In this document: positions 31,954 through 37,495 of the stretch, one piece after another | Layout: each line of letters opens with the position of its first letter | Numbering within the stretch: the stretch's first letter is position 1 | Origin: Mycobacteriales bacterium | Lineage (GTDB): Bacteria; Actinomycetota; Actinomycetes; Mycobacteriales; QHCE01 | Length of the DNA stretch: 37,495 bases | Reading direction: 5' to 3' | Assembly (NCBI GenBank): GCA_013362805.1 | Contig: JABFVL010000031.1 | Location: 1-37,495, forward strand | Program-made: the position numbers and the translations under genes | Notes under the pieces: generated by a model | What the model was told of the DNA's origin: nothing | Database searches by the model: none | Seen by the model: only the letters and a program-made list of their open reading frames with translations

Positions 31954-32847
31954 TCATGCGCATACTTTGCGCTCCGGGCCATTTCGAAGGCTTTCGTAGA
32001 TACGCGCGAAGCCTTCGCGGCCATAGCCCGCGTCAAGCTGTCGGCGGATGAGTTCCTGGACCATGGCGATGGGTGCGGAACTGACGCCTTGCTCTTGGCT
32101 AGCGGTGACAATGTGCGTGAGGTCGGAGAATTCCAGACTTTGCTGACCGGGACCGGCGTAGTCGCCATCATCAATGGTTTTCGCGTAGCCGGGCATTTCG
32201 TCGACCATCGCGCGAAGAAACGGCACAGCTTTAGCTGCGAATTCACTCGCCGACACGTTTTCGGAACCCACCATGGCCGCGCCGTGCATAAACCCGGCGA
32301 ACATGACATACATGCCAGACAGCATCGCCAGGTCATACAGCGAGGCCATGCCAGCGTCTTCGCCGTAGTAAGTGGCGTCAGCCCATAGATTGAGCAGTGA
32401 GCGATGCTCTTCGAACACCTTCGCTGATCCGCTGTACAAAATGGCGGCACCCGGATTGCCGATCATGCTTGGCACCGCCATGATGCCACCGTCCAAATAG
32501 TCAATATCGTTTTCCCGCGCCCAGGTTCCGATCTCTCGGGACTCGTTAGGCGATGTAGTTGTCACGTTGATGAGGGCGCGGCCTCGAAGTGCGTCCGCGA
32601 CTGGATCGAGCGCCTCATGCACCGAGGCATGATCGAGCAGACAGGCGATCACCACTGGGCTGGCATGAATCGCTTCGCGCAGGTCCTCAGTCGCGTGGGC
32701 GCCTTGTCGCGCCAATGCGGCCGCACGGGCTGGGGTTCTGTTCCAGACCGTGGTGCGATAGCCAGCCTCGTGCACCTTTTGAGCTAACGCGCTTCCCATT
32801 GCTCCAAGGCCCAACAACGTGATGTGGGCGCCGCTTGCACCAGGCAT
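31954..32847 (-). CDS. NADPH-dependent imine-reductase-like / beta-hydroxyacid dehydrogenase family protein
   Basis: A 297-aa oxidoreductase. The Rossmann motif is LLGLGAMGSALAQ, with NRTPAR at the end of strand 2 favouring NADPH. The segment DGGIMAVPSMIGNPGAAILYSG and the catalytic-region LYDLAMLSGMYVMFAGFMHGAAM are characteristic of imine reductases, with the Asp of LYDLA at the usual catalytic position. The usual beta-hydroxyacid dehydrogenase Lys is not evident there. GGAGAA precedes ATG 32847; the frame is open to 32982 but would cross the operator and hxlR start. It is divergent from an HxlR regulator, its likely controller. Physiological substrate unknown. Confidence 0.85.
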   Translation of the reverse strand: MPGASGAHITLLGLGAMGSALAQKVHEAGYRTTVWNRTPARAAALARQGAHATEDLREAIHASPVVIACLLDHASVHEALDPVADALRGRALINVTTTSPNESREIGTWARENDIDYLDGGIMAVPSMIGNPGAAILYSGSAKVFEEHRSLLNLWADATYYGEDAGMASLYDLAMLSGMYVMFAGFMHGAAMVGSENVSASEFAAKAVPFLRAMVDEMPGYAKTIDDGDYAGPGQQSLEFSDLTHIVTASQEQGVSSAPIAMVQELIRRQLDAGYGREGFARIYESLRNGPERKVCA

Positions 32848-32929
32848 TGTGTTTTCTCCATTCGAAAGGACTAATGCCTTGATCGTGGGGGCAGCCGTAT
32901 CTTTTGGGAAGTACGGACTATAAAGTGCT

Positions 32930-32951
32930 GTACATACTTTTAAGTACGTAC
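32930..32951. promoter_or_regulatory. HxlR-type operator between hxlR and the IRED-like gene
   Basis: Inverted repeat GTACATACTT-TT-AAGTACGTAC, 10-bp arms with one mismatch, 15 nt before the HxlR start. A related half (AAGTACGGACT) lies at 32909-32919, on the other side of the leftward -10 candidate TATAGT. TACT/AGTA half-sites resemble those of YodB/HxlR proteins. Confidence 0.65.
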
Positions 32952-32966
32952 TCTTGAGGTGACCAC

Positions 32967-33338
32967 ATGGCGAAAAAAGCACGACGAGGCCCGTATGTGT
33001 GCGGGATCGATGCCGCGATGGACGTCATCAACGGCAAATGGAAGACGTTGATTCTGTGGGAACTCGACGCGAGGGGCACCCGCCGCTACGCCGAACTGCG
33101 TCGCGCTCTTGGGGGCGTCACCGAGAAAATGCTGACCCAGCATCTGCGCGAGATGGAAGAAGACGGTCTCATTCACCGTGAGGTGTATGCCGAGGTGCCT
33201 CCCAAGGTGGAATATTCGTTGACCGAGGAGGGCACAAGTCTGAACAAGGCTTTGGGCTCATTGGGCGACTGGGGACAAGCGCGCATCGAACGCATCGACA
33301 CCACAATTACTGGCCCGGATCAGCCTCAAAAGGCCTAG
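32967..33338 (+). CDS. HxlR-family transcriptional regulator
   Basis: A 123-aa winged-helix protein of the HxlR/YodB group: CGIDAAMDVINGKWKTLILWEL, RRYAELRRALGGVTEKMLTQHLREMEEDGLIHREVYAEVPPKVEYSLTEEG. The N-terminal Cys12, just before the first helix, is where YodB-like members carry their quinone- or diamide-sensing cysteine. GAGGTG lies 5 nt before ATG 32967. It is divergent from the IRED-like gene, with a shared operator. Confidence 0.93.
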   Translation: MAKKARRGPYVCGIDAAMDVINGKWKTLILWELDARGTRRYAELRRALGGVTEKMLTQHLREMEEDGLIHREVYAEVPPKVEYSLTEEGTSLNKALGSLGDWGQARIERIDTTITGPDQPQKA

Positions 33339-33358
33339 CCCCTCATACGTCCTTTATA

Positions 33359-33379
33359 GGCGCCAGGGCGCATGGCGCC
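33359..33379 (+). terminator. Weak hairpin after hxlR
   Basis: GGCGCC, 9-nt loop, GGCGCC: a 6-bp G+C stem 20 nt after the hxlR stop, without a T-run. Confidence 0.35.
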
Positions 33380-33444
33380 GCAGGTTGGAAAGAACACTTT
33401 TATTGCGGACATATAATGACCGCAATTGCCGCCAAGCTGGTCAC

Positions 33445-34020
33445 ATGAATCAAAAAGAAGACTTCACGACCAGAGTGTCAAATCTGCCCACCGGCTCAAA
33501 CACCGTCAATCCGTTCATCATGACGGACCAGGCTGCCGATCTTATCGACTTTCTGATTAAGGTGTTCGGCGCCCTCGAGGTACCAGAGGCGCGAACCCTC
33601 GATAGTGATGGCCTGATTCTGCACTCCGAGCTACGCATCGGCGATTCGATGATCACTGTGGCCGACCGTAAACCCGATTGGCCGTTCACTCCCGCGTTCA
33701 ACCGCGTCTATGTGAATAACGTGGACGCGACGTTGGCGCGCGCCGTGGAGTGTGGCGCGCAGATCGTGACCAAGCCAACCGATTTCTTTGGCGACGTGTT
33801 GGCCCGTTTCACCGATCCGCACGGAAACCTGTGGTGGGTGTACAAACATGCCCAGTCGTCGACGGATTGGCAGAGCCCGTCAGGGGAAAACTCGTGGGCG
33901 GTTGACGATGAGGACGCGTCCTGGGAATCGTTTTCCACCCCTGAGCTCGAACACATCCACACCACCCTTATCCAAGCCATGACATCGTTGCGCGATCCGC
34001 GCGAATTCACCGGAAGCTAG
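33445..34020 (+). CDS. VOC (glyoxalase/PhnB-like) superfamily protein
   Basis: A 191-aa cytoplasmic protein with one vicinal-oxygen-chelate domain (about residues 18-140): NPFIMTDQAADLIDFLIKVFGA, LHSELRIGDSMITVADRK, VYVNNVDATLARAVECGAQIVTKPTDFFGDVLARFTDPHGNLWWV. The last segment (DPHGNLWWV) is the PhnB/YdcJ-like signature, but the metal ligands are incomplete, so no enzymatic claim is made. The C-terminal 50 residues are acidic and Ser/Trp-rich. ATG 33445 is chosen because the upstream frame reads through the promoter; a consensus TATAAT lies at 33412-33417. It converges with the TetR gene at 34048. Confidence 0.8.
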   Translation: MNQKEDFTTRVSNLPTGSNTVNPFIMTDQAADLIDFLIKVFGALEVPEARTLDSDGLILHSELRIGDSMITVADRKPDWPFTPAFNRVYVNNVDATLARAVECGAQIVTKPTDFFGDVLARFTDPHGNLWWVYKHAQSSTDWQSPSGENSWAVDDEDASWESFSTPELEHIHTTLIQAMTSLRDPREFTGS

Positions 34021-34047
34021 AGCCCAATTCGCCCGCCGCAGCCGAGG

Positions 34048-34647
34048 TCATGCTCGCCGCGCGTAGTTTCCGGCTCGCGCGGCGGCAATGGCGGCGAGCG
34101 CGGAACGTTCGGCTTCGGGTTCATCTATGGGGTCGCCGCTGATGAGAAATCGATAGTAGAGCGGTGCCGAAACCGCCCGAATTACTTCGCGGGAATCAGT
34201 GTCTTCTGGAAGCTCTTTGCGCTTAATGGCTTGTTCGACACAGGGCGCCCATTCATTGATTCGGGTGTCGTAGAAGCGGTGCAGCGCGGCCGCGGCCTCA
34301 TCGTCGCAGGTCGCGACCGCGATGAGTGATTTAAATAGGGGTCCTTGCCGGGGATCGGTGAGAGTGTTTCGCACAAGTTGCGCGTTGGCGATCAGATCTC
34401 CCTCAAGGGTGCCGGTGTCTGCGCGGGGTAGCGATTGCTCGGCCATATCGATGAGTAGGTCGGCAACGAGACCAGCAGCGTTGCCCCATCGGCGGTAGAC
34501 GGTGGTTTTGCCTACTTCCGCTCGACGGGCCACGTCGGCGAGGTCGAGATGAGCGAAACCGTGTTCGGCCAATGCGTCGCCAGCCGCGGTGAGCACGGCA
34601 CTGCGTACTCGAGCTGTGCGACCCCCGGGCCTGGTAGAACTTGTCAT
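34048..34647 (-). CDS. TetR-family regulator of the aldo/keto reductase module
   Basis: A 199-aa TetR protein: VRSAVLTAAGDALAEHGFAHLDLADVARRAEVGKTTVYRRWGNAAGLVADLL is the DNA-binding domain, followed by a ligand domain with LRDPRQGPLF-type sequence (LTDPRQGPLFKSLIAVA) seen in the TetR_C group with similar length. AGGAG lies 7 nt before ATG 34647. It is divergent from the aldo/keto reductase, with one large palindrome between them. Confidence 0.92.
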   Translation of the reverse strand: MTSSTRPGGRTARVRSAVLTAAGDALAEHGFAHLDLADVARRAEVGKTTVYRRWGNAAGLVADLLIDMAEQSLPRADTGTLEGDLIANAQLVRNTLTDPRQGPLFKSLIAVATCDDEAAAALHRFYDTRINEWAPCVEQAIKRKELPEDTDSREVIRAVSAPLYYRFLISGDPIDEPEAERSALAAIAAARAGNYARRA

Positions 34648-34692
34648 AACGGGACTCCTGTTCCCTTAATAAGCTAAAGCTGCTAGCCTTCA

Positions 34693-34720
34693 CTTTAATG
34701 GCATCATAGACCCATTAAAG
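34693..34720. promoter_or_regulatory. 28-bp TetR operator upstream of the aldo/keto reductase
   Basis: Perfect 9-bp arms CTTTAATGG and CCATTAAAG separated by 10 bp. The right arm touches the ribosome-binding site AAAGGAG of the reductase, so the bound regulator would sit over the promoter or early leader. Confidence 0.75.
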
Positions 34721-34728
34721 GAGAAGTC

Positions 34729-35772
34729 ATGGAACACCGCCACCTCGGCGCATCAGGCCTACGAGTTCCCGTGCTCAGTTTCGGCGCCGGCACCTTCGGC
34801 GGCCAAGGCCCACTGTTCGGAGCCTGGGGCACCACCGATGTCCATGAGGCCCGCGAAATGGTCGACATCTGCCTAGAAGCCGGCGTCAATCTCTTCGACA
34901 CCGCCGATGTCTACTCCAACGGCGCATCCGAGCAAGTGCTCGGCGCGGCAATCCAAGGCCGCCGCGACGAAGTGCTGATCTCCACCAAAACCGGGCTCCC
35001 CATCGGAGAAGGCCCCAATGATGCCGGCTTAGGGCGCACCCGATTGATCACCGCAACCGAAAACGCGCTCCGTCGGCTAGGCACCGACTACATTGACCTA
35101 CTACAACTGCATGCCTTCGACGCTTTCACACCAGTCGAAGAAACCTTGTCCACCTTGGACTCACTGGTTCAAGCGGGCAAAGTTCGCTATGTGGGAGTAT
35201 CCAACTTCGCTGGATGGCAGCTGATGAAATCTCTGGCCGCCGCGGATAAATATGGCTATCCCCGATACGTCGCCCACCAGGTGTATTACTCCCTCGTGGG
35301 GCGCGACTACGAATGGGACCTCATGCCGCTCGCGCAGGACCAAGGCGTGGGCGCGTTGGTGTGGAGCCCGCTGGGTTGGGGCCGACTCACCGGGAAAATT
35401 CGGCGCGATCAACCACTTCCCGCCAACAGCCGACTTCACCAAACCGCGGACTTCGGGCCGCCCGTGGCCGACGCGGATCTGTACGACATTGTCGACGCTC
35501 TGGATCAGATAGCCACCGAAACCGGCAAAAGTGTTCCGCAAGTCGCCCTCAATTGGCTGCTGCAGCGCCCAACCGTGTCATCAGTCATCATCGGTGCTCG
35601 CAACGCCGAACAGCTCCGGCACAACCTCGGCGCCGCGGGGTGGACACTCGCTCCCACACAAATCGCCAAACTCGACGCGGCGAGTGAACGCACCGCACCA
35701 TATCCGCACTTCCCGTATCACCGCCAAGAAGGGTTCGCGCGACTTTCTCCTCCGGCAATAGCGCCAGCGTAA
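34729..35772 (+). CDS. Aldo/keto reductase
   Basis: A 347-aa NADPH-dependent TIM-barrel oxidoreductase. The catalytic tetrad is present: Asp and Tyr in FDTADVYSNG, Lys in ISTKTG and His in LLQLHAFD. The cofactor region is present near SSVIIGARNAEQLRHNL. The sequence resembles the YajO/PhdI-like group with the long DLMPLAQDQGVGALVWSPLGWGRLTG segment. AAAGGAG precedes ATG 34729 by 5 nt. It is controlled by the divergent TetR through the adjacent palindrome. Likely detoxifies aldehydes or ketones; substrate unknown. Confidence 0.95.
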   Translation: MEHRHLGASGLRVPVLSFGAGTFGGQGPLFGAWGTTDVHEAREMVDICLEAGVNLFDTADVYSNGASEQVLGAAIQGRRDEVLISTKTGLPIGEGPNDAGLGRTRLITATENALRRLGTDYIDLLQLHAFDAFTPVEETLSTLDSLVQAGKVRYVGVSNFAGWQLMKSLAAADKYGYPRYVAHQVYYSLVGRDYEWDLMPLAQDQGVGALVWSPLGWGRLTGKIRRDQPLPANSRLHQTADFGPPVADADLYDIVDALDQIATETGKSVPQVALNWLLQRPTVSSVIIGARNAEQLRHNLGAAGWTLAPTQIAKLDAASERTAPYPHFPYHRQEGFARLSPPAIAPA

Positions 35773-35780
35773 GAAGAGCT

Positions 35781-35820
35781 TCGTGGATGTTCGCAAGTCC
35801 CCTCACGCGGGCATCCACGA
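35781..35820 (+). terminator. Hairpin after the aldo/keto reductase
   Basis: Perfect 9-bp arms TCGTGGATG/CATCCACGA with a 22-nt loop, 8 nt after the stop codon. No T-run. Confidence 0.55.
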
Positions 35821-35904
35821 TGCCTAGCTTTGGTTGACGGGTATCACCAGCGTGTTGTCTTCACGACACCGAGTAGCCTCACTATGTACACAATGGAGGA
35901 ACTC

Positions 35905-36639
35905 ATGGTTTTCAAGAAGCTGTTCGGTGTTCTAGGCGCGGGTGGCGCCAGCGTCGACACGGTATTAACCGGCAGCGACTACCAACCCGGCGCGATCATG
36001 TCTGGCGAGGTGCATGTCGAAACAACCAGAGACGCCATCGTGGTTGGACGGGTCACCCTCGTTGGTGTCATCACTTCGCCGAACTCGCCACACACGCACG
36101 AATTCGGCCGGTTCAATGTGGCACATCGATTCCCGGTGACCCGCCACGACACCGTGACCCATCCGCTCACTTTTGAACTTCCCTGGGAAACGCCGTTAAC
36201 TTCGCTGCCCGGGCTGGAAACCTCCGAAGTCACCGTCGGCGTCAAAACCGAATTAGCTATTGATAATGGTGTCGATCAGACCGATCTTGACCCACTGAGC
36301 ATCACTCCGCTGCCAGCCCAACATGGCCTGCTCGTGGGGCTATCCGAATTGAACTATCGCGTCGAGCACAACAACATCAATCAAGGCCACCTCGCTCGAA
36401 CCGAGCAAACCCTACCGTTTTTTCAACACTTGAGTTTTCAACACCGCGCATCGCATAAGCGTCTCCACATTGGCTGTGTAGCGACCCACGACACTCTCGA
36501 TGTTCTACTCGAACTCGGCGACGGTTCCGGTTTGACGCGTGGAGGCGGGTCAACTCACCAGTTCAGGGTGCGTCACGACGAGGCAGCGCGGGTGCCATGG
36601 GCGAACGAGCTGAGCCGTTGGCTGCACGAGCCGCGCTGA
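35905..36639 (+). CDS. spo0M: Spo0M-like sporulation-control/arrestin-fold protein
   Basis: A 244-aa cytoplasmic protein of the Spo0M family: N-terminal MVFKKLFGVLGAGGASVDTVL, then YQPGAIMSGEVHV, VVGRVTLVGVI, FGRFNVAHRFPV, and the arrestin-like TFELPWETPLTSLPG. Spo0M regulates sporulation-stage events in Bacillus and has homologues throughout actinobacteria, where the role is less clear. ATG 35905 is chosen because GGAGGA lies 4 nt upstream and the product then starts as the family does; the frame is open from 35830. Together with two SapA-like genes it fits a sporulating or spore-lineage organism. Confidence 0.9.
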   Translation: MVFKKLFGVLGAGGASVDTVLTGSDYQPGAIMSGEVHVETTRDAIVVGRVTLVGVITSPNSPHTHEFGRFNVAHRFPVTRHDTVTHPLTFELPWETPLTSLPGLETSEVTVGVKTELAIDNGVDQTDLDPLSITPLPAQHGLLVGLSELNYRVEHNNINQGHLARTEQTLPFFQHLSFQHRASHKRLHIGCVATHDTLDVLLELGDGSGLTRGGGSTHQFRVRHDEAARVPWANELSRWLHEPR

Positions 36640-36679
36640 CACGTGCCGTGGTTCTCCCATTGCTTCGCGGCAACAGCGT

Positions 36680-37294
36680 TTAGACCCCCGTTTTGGAGTT
36701 AGGGTCATCAACTTTCTTTGACTGCGGTGAACCTTTTTGCCGCAGGAAGATGCTGAGCACAATAAGCGCCCCCACCGCGAGGAACTCCGACTGCCAGTTC
36801 TGCATAGACTGAAACCAAAATTCGGGGTTACCAAGAAATTCGATCACACTTACTTTGCTAGACCCATGTTCAACTTGTTCTTCGTTATACGCGGCTGTTC
36901 CGCCCAGCAGGTGAAGGATGAACGAAAGCACGAATATGGAGAGCAACGCGATGACGAGGCTGTTTTCATAAATCAAGCGTCCAAAGCTCCGGGTCTGGGT
37001 GGGCTCTTCCTGTCCGGTTTCCTTTTTCGATTCCGCAGATCCTCGCTGGATGAGATAGGCGGTCAACAGCACGTAGAAACCCATCTGTAGAAATTCGGAT
37101 TCCCAATTCTCAAATACCGCTTCGAAAAATTCGCCGCTGGTGAGGTATGAAGGGAACGAATCGGTGGGTTGTCCGTGTTCGGTGAGTTCCGCGTTGCTGG
37201 CGTGCCAACCAAAAATGGCTTGCAAAATCAGGAAAATCAGAAAGGCGCTAAAAACAGTGACCGATAGCGCATTGTTTTTAAGCCACCGACGCAT
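36680..37294 (-). CDS. DUF6766-like membrane protein with internal duplication
   Basis: A 204-aa protein with about four membrane segments. It consists of two similar halves: the first has EHGQP, FFEAVFENWESEFLQMGFYVLLTAYLIQRGSAESKK, and the second has EHGSS, FWFQSMQNWQSEFLAVGALIVLSIFLRQKGSPQSKK. ATG 37294 has AGGAGG 4 nt upstream and starts MRRWLKNNALSVTVF; the frame is open to 37375 without a site. I assign DUF6766 from memory of the EHGQP and FENWESEFLQMG motifs. Function unknown. Confidence 0.75.
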   Translation of the reverse strand: MRRWLKNNALSVTVFSAFLIFLILQAIFGWHASNAELTEHGQPTDSFPSYLTSGEFFEAVFENWESEFLQMGFYVLLTAYLIQRGSAESKKETGQEEPTQTRSFGRLIYENSLVIALLSIFVLSFILHLLGGTAAYNEEQVEHGSSKVSVIEFLGNPEFWFQSMQNWQSEFLAVGALIVLSIFLRQKGSPQSKKVDDPNSKTGV

Positions 37295-37381
37295 ATCGCC
37301 TCCTGGTTTGTGCCGTGGCTGATGCGATAAGCGTAAAGCTTTTTGCACCAATTCGAGGTATCTGTGCACGCACAAACGTGA

Positions 37382-37405
37382 AAATGAGCTCGTCGGAGCT
37401 CATTT
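37382..37405. terminator. Perfect hairpin near the right edge
   Basis: AAATGAGCTC, a GTCG loop, and its exact complement: 10 bp. The minus-strand exit reads ATTTTC, so it could end a leftward gene that lies beyond the window. The rest of 37295-37495 shows no gene I can support. Confidence 0.55.
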
Positions 37406-37495
37406 GAACATGAAAAAGTTTAGATCGCCACCATATTGGTATAGACAGTATGAAGGGCTTATGTGCCTGAACTCAGCGTTCTAGGGAGTTGTTAT

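Noticed and set aside
1..37495. Mobile element, prophage, CRISPR, tRNA or rRNA
   Set aside because: I found no transposase or integrase motifs, no attachment-site duplication, no spaced direct repeats other than the 11-bp iterons, and no cloverleaf or rRNA-like sequence.

Overview
This window looks like chromosome of an actinobacterium (Actinomycetota) with moderate G+C, by eye a little under 60%. The evidence is the gene content: an actinobacterial-type short methionyl-tRNA synthetase near tatD, the divergent rsmI/pmt pair also found in mycobacteria, a MecA-N-type penicillin-binding lipoprotein, two SapA-like spore-associated secreted proteins, Spo0M, and many transcripts that look leaderless (TANNNT, 6-7 nt, start codon). 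A low-GC member of a lineage such as Glycomycetales is possible, but I cannot place it. I see no prophage, insertion sequence, CRISPR array, tRNA or rRNA.

Layout. 1-12.1 kb is mostly housekeeping: metG, an unrecognised 657-aa protein and tatD run leftward; then a small leaderless gene, a CapA-type phosphoesterase, two unrecognised proteins, rsmI/pmt from overlapping divergent promoters, and a class B PBP. 12.2-15.9 kb carries a SapA-like secreted protein and an arginine deiminase operon (arcA-arcB-arcC, no arcD). 16.1-20.7 kb holds a secreted serine hydrolase and the most interesting block: a leftward cluster of ornithine-decarboxylase-like enzyme, YgiB-like membrane-anchored small protein, glutathionylspermidine-synthase-like ATP-grasp ligase and DUF350 membrane protein, preceded by a second SapA-like gene. 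20.9-36.6 kb is a chain of regulator-plus-target modules with readable operators: MarR/MFS, RHH/DUF4097, SoxR/MFS, TetR/HPP, HxlR/imine-reductase-like and TetR/aldo-keto reductase. Interspersed are a pirin, an AhpD-like protein, a VOC protein and two unrecognised proteins. The right end has spo0M and an internally duplicated membrane protein.

How it fits together. The arc operon turns arginine into ornithine, which is the expected substrate of the nearby decarboxylase. The resulting polyamine is a candidate substrate for the ATP-grasp ligase, and the YgiB-like protein with its GGFGS tail is a candidate acceptor. This gives a testable arginine-to-polyamine-to-cell-surface-conjugate route, which is inference. 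The regulator modules look like responses to drugs, redox-active compounds and electrophiles: SoxR has a sox box in a 19-bp spacer promoter, and the MarR and MFS promoters each carry the same 13-bp operator.
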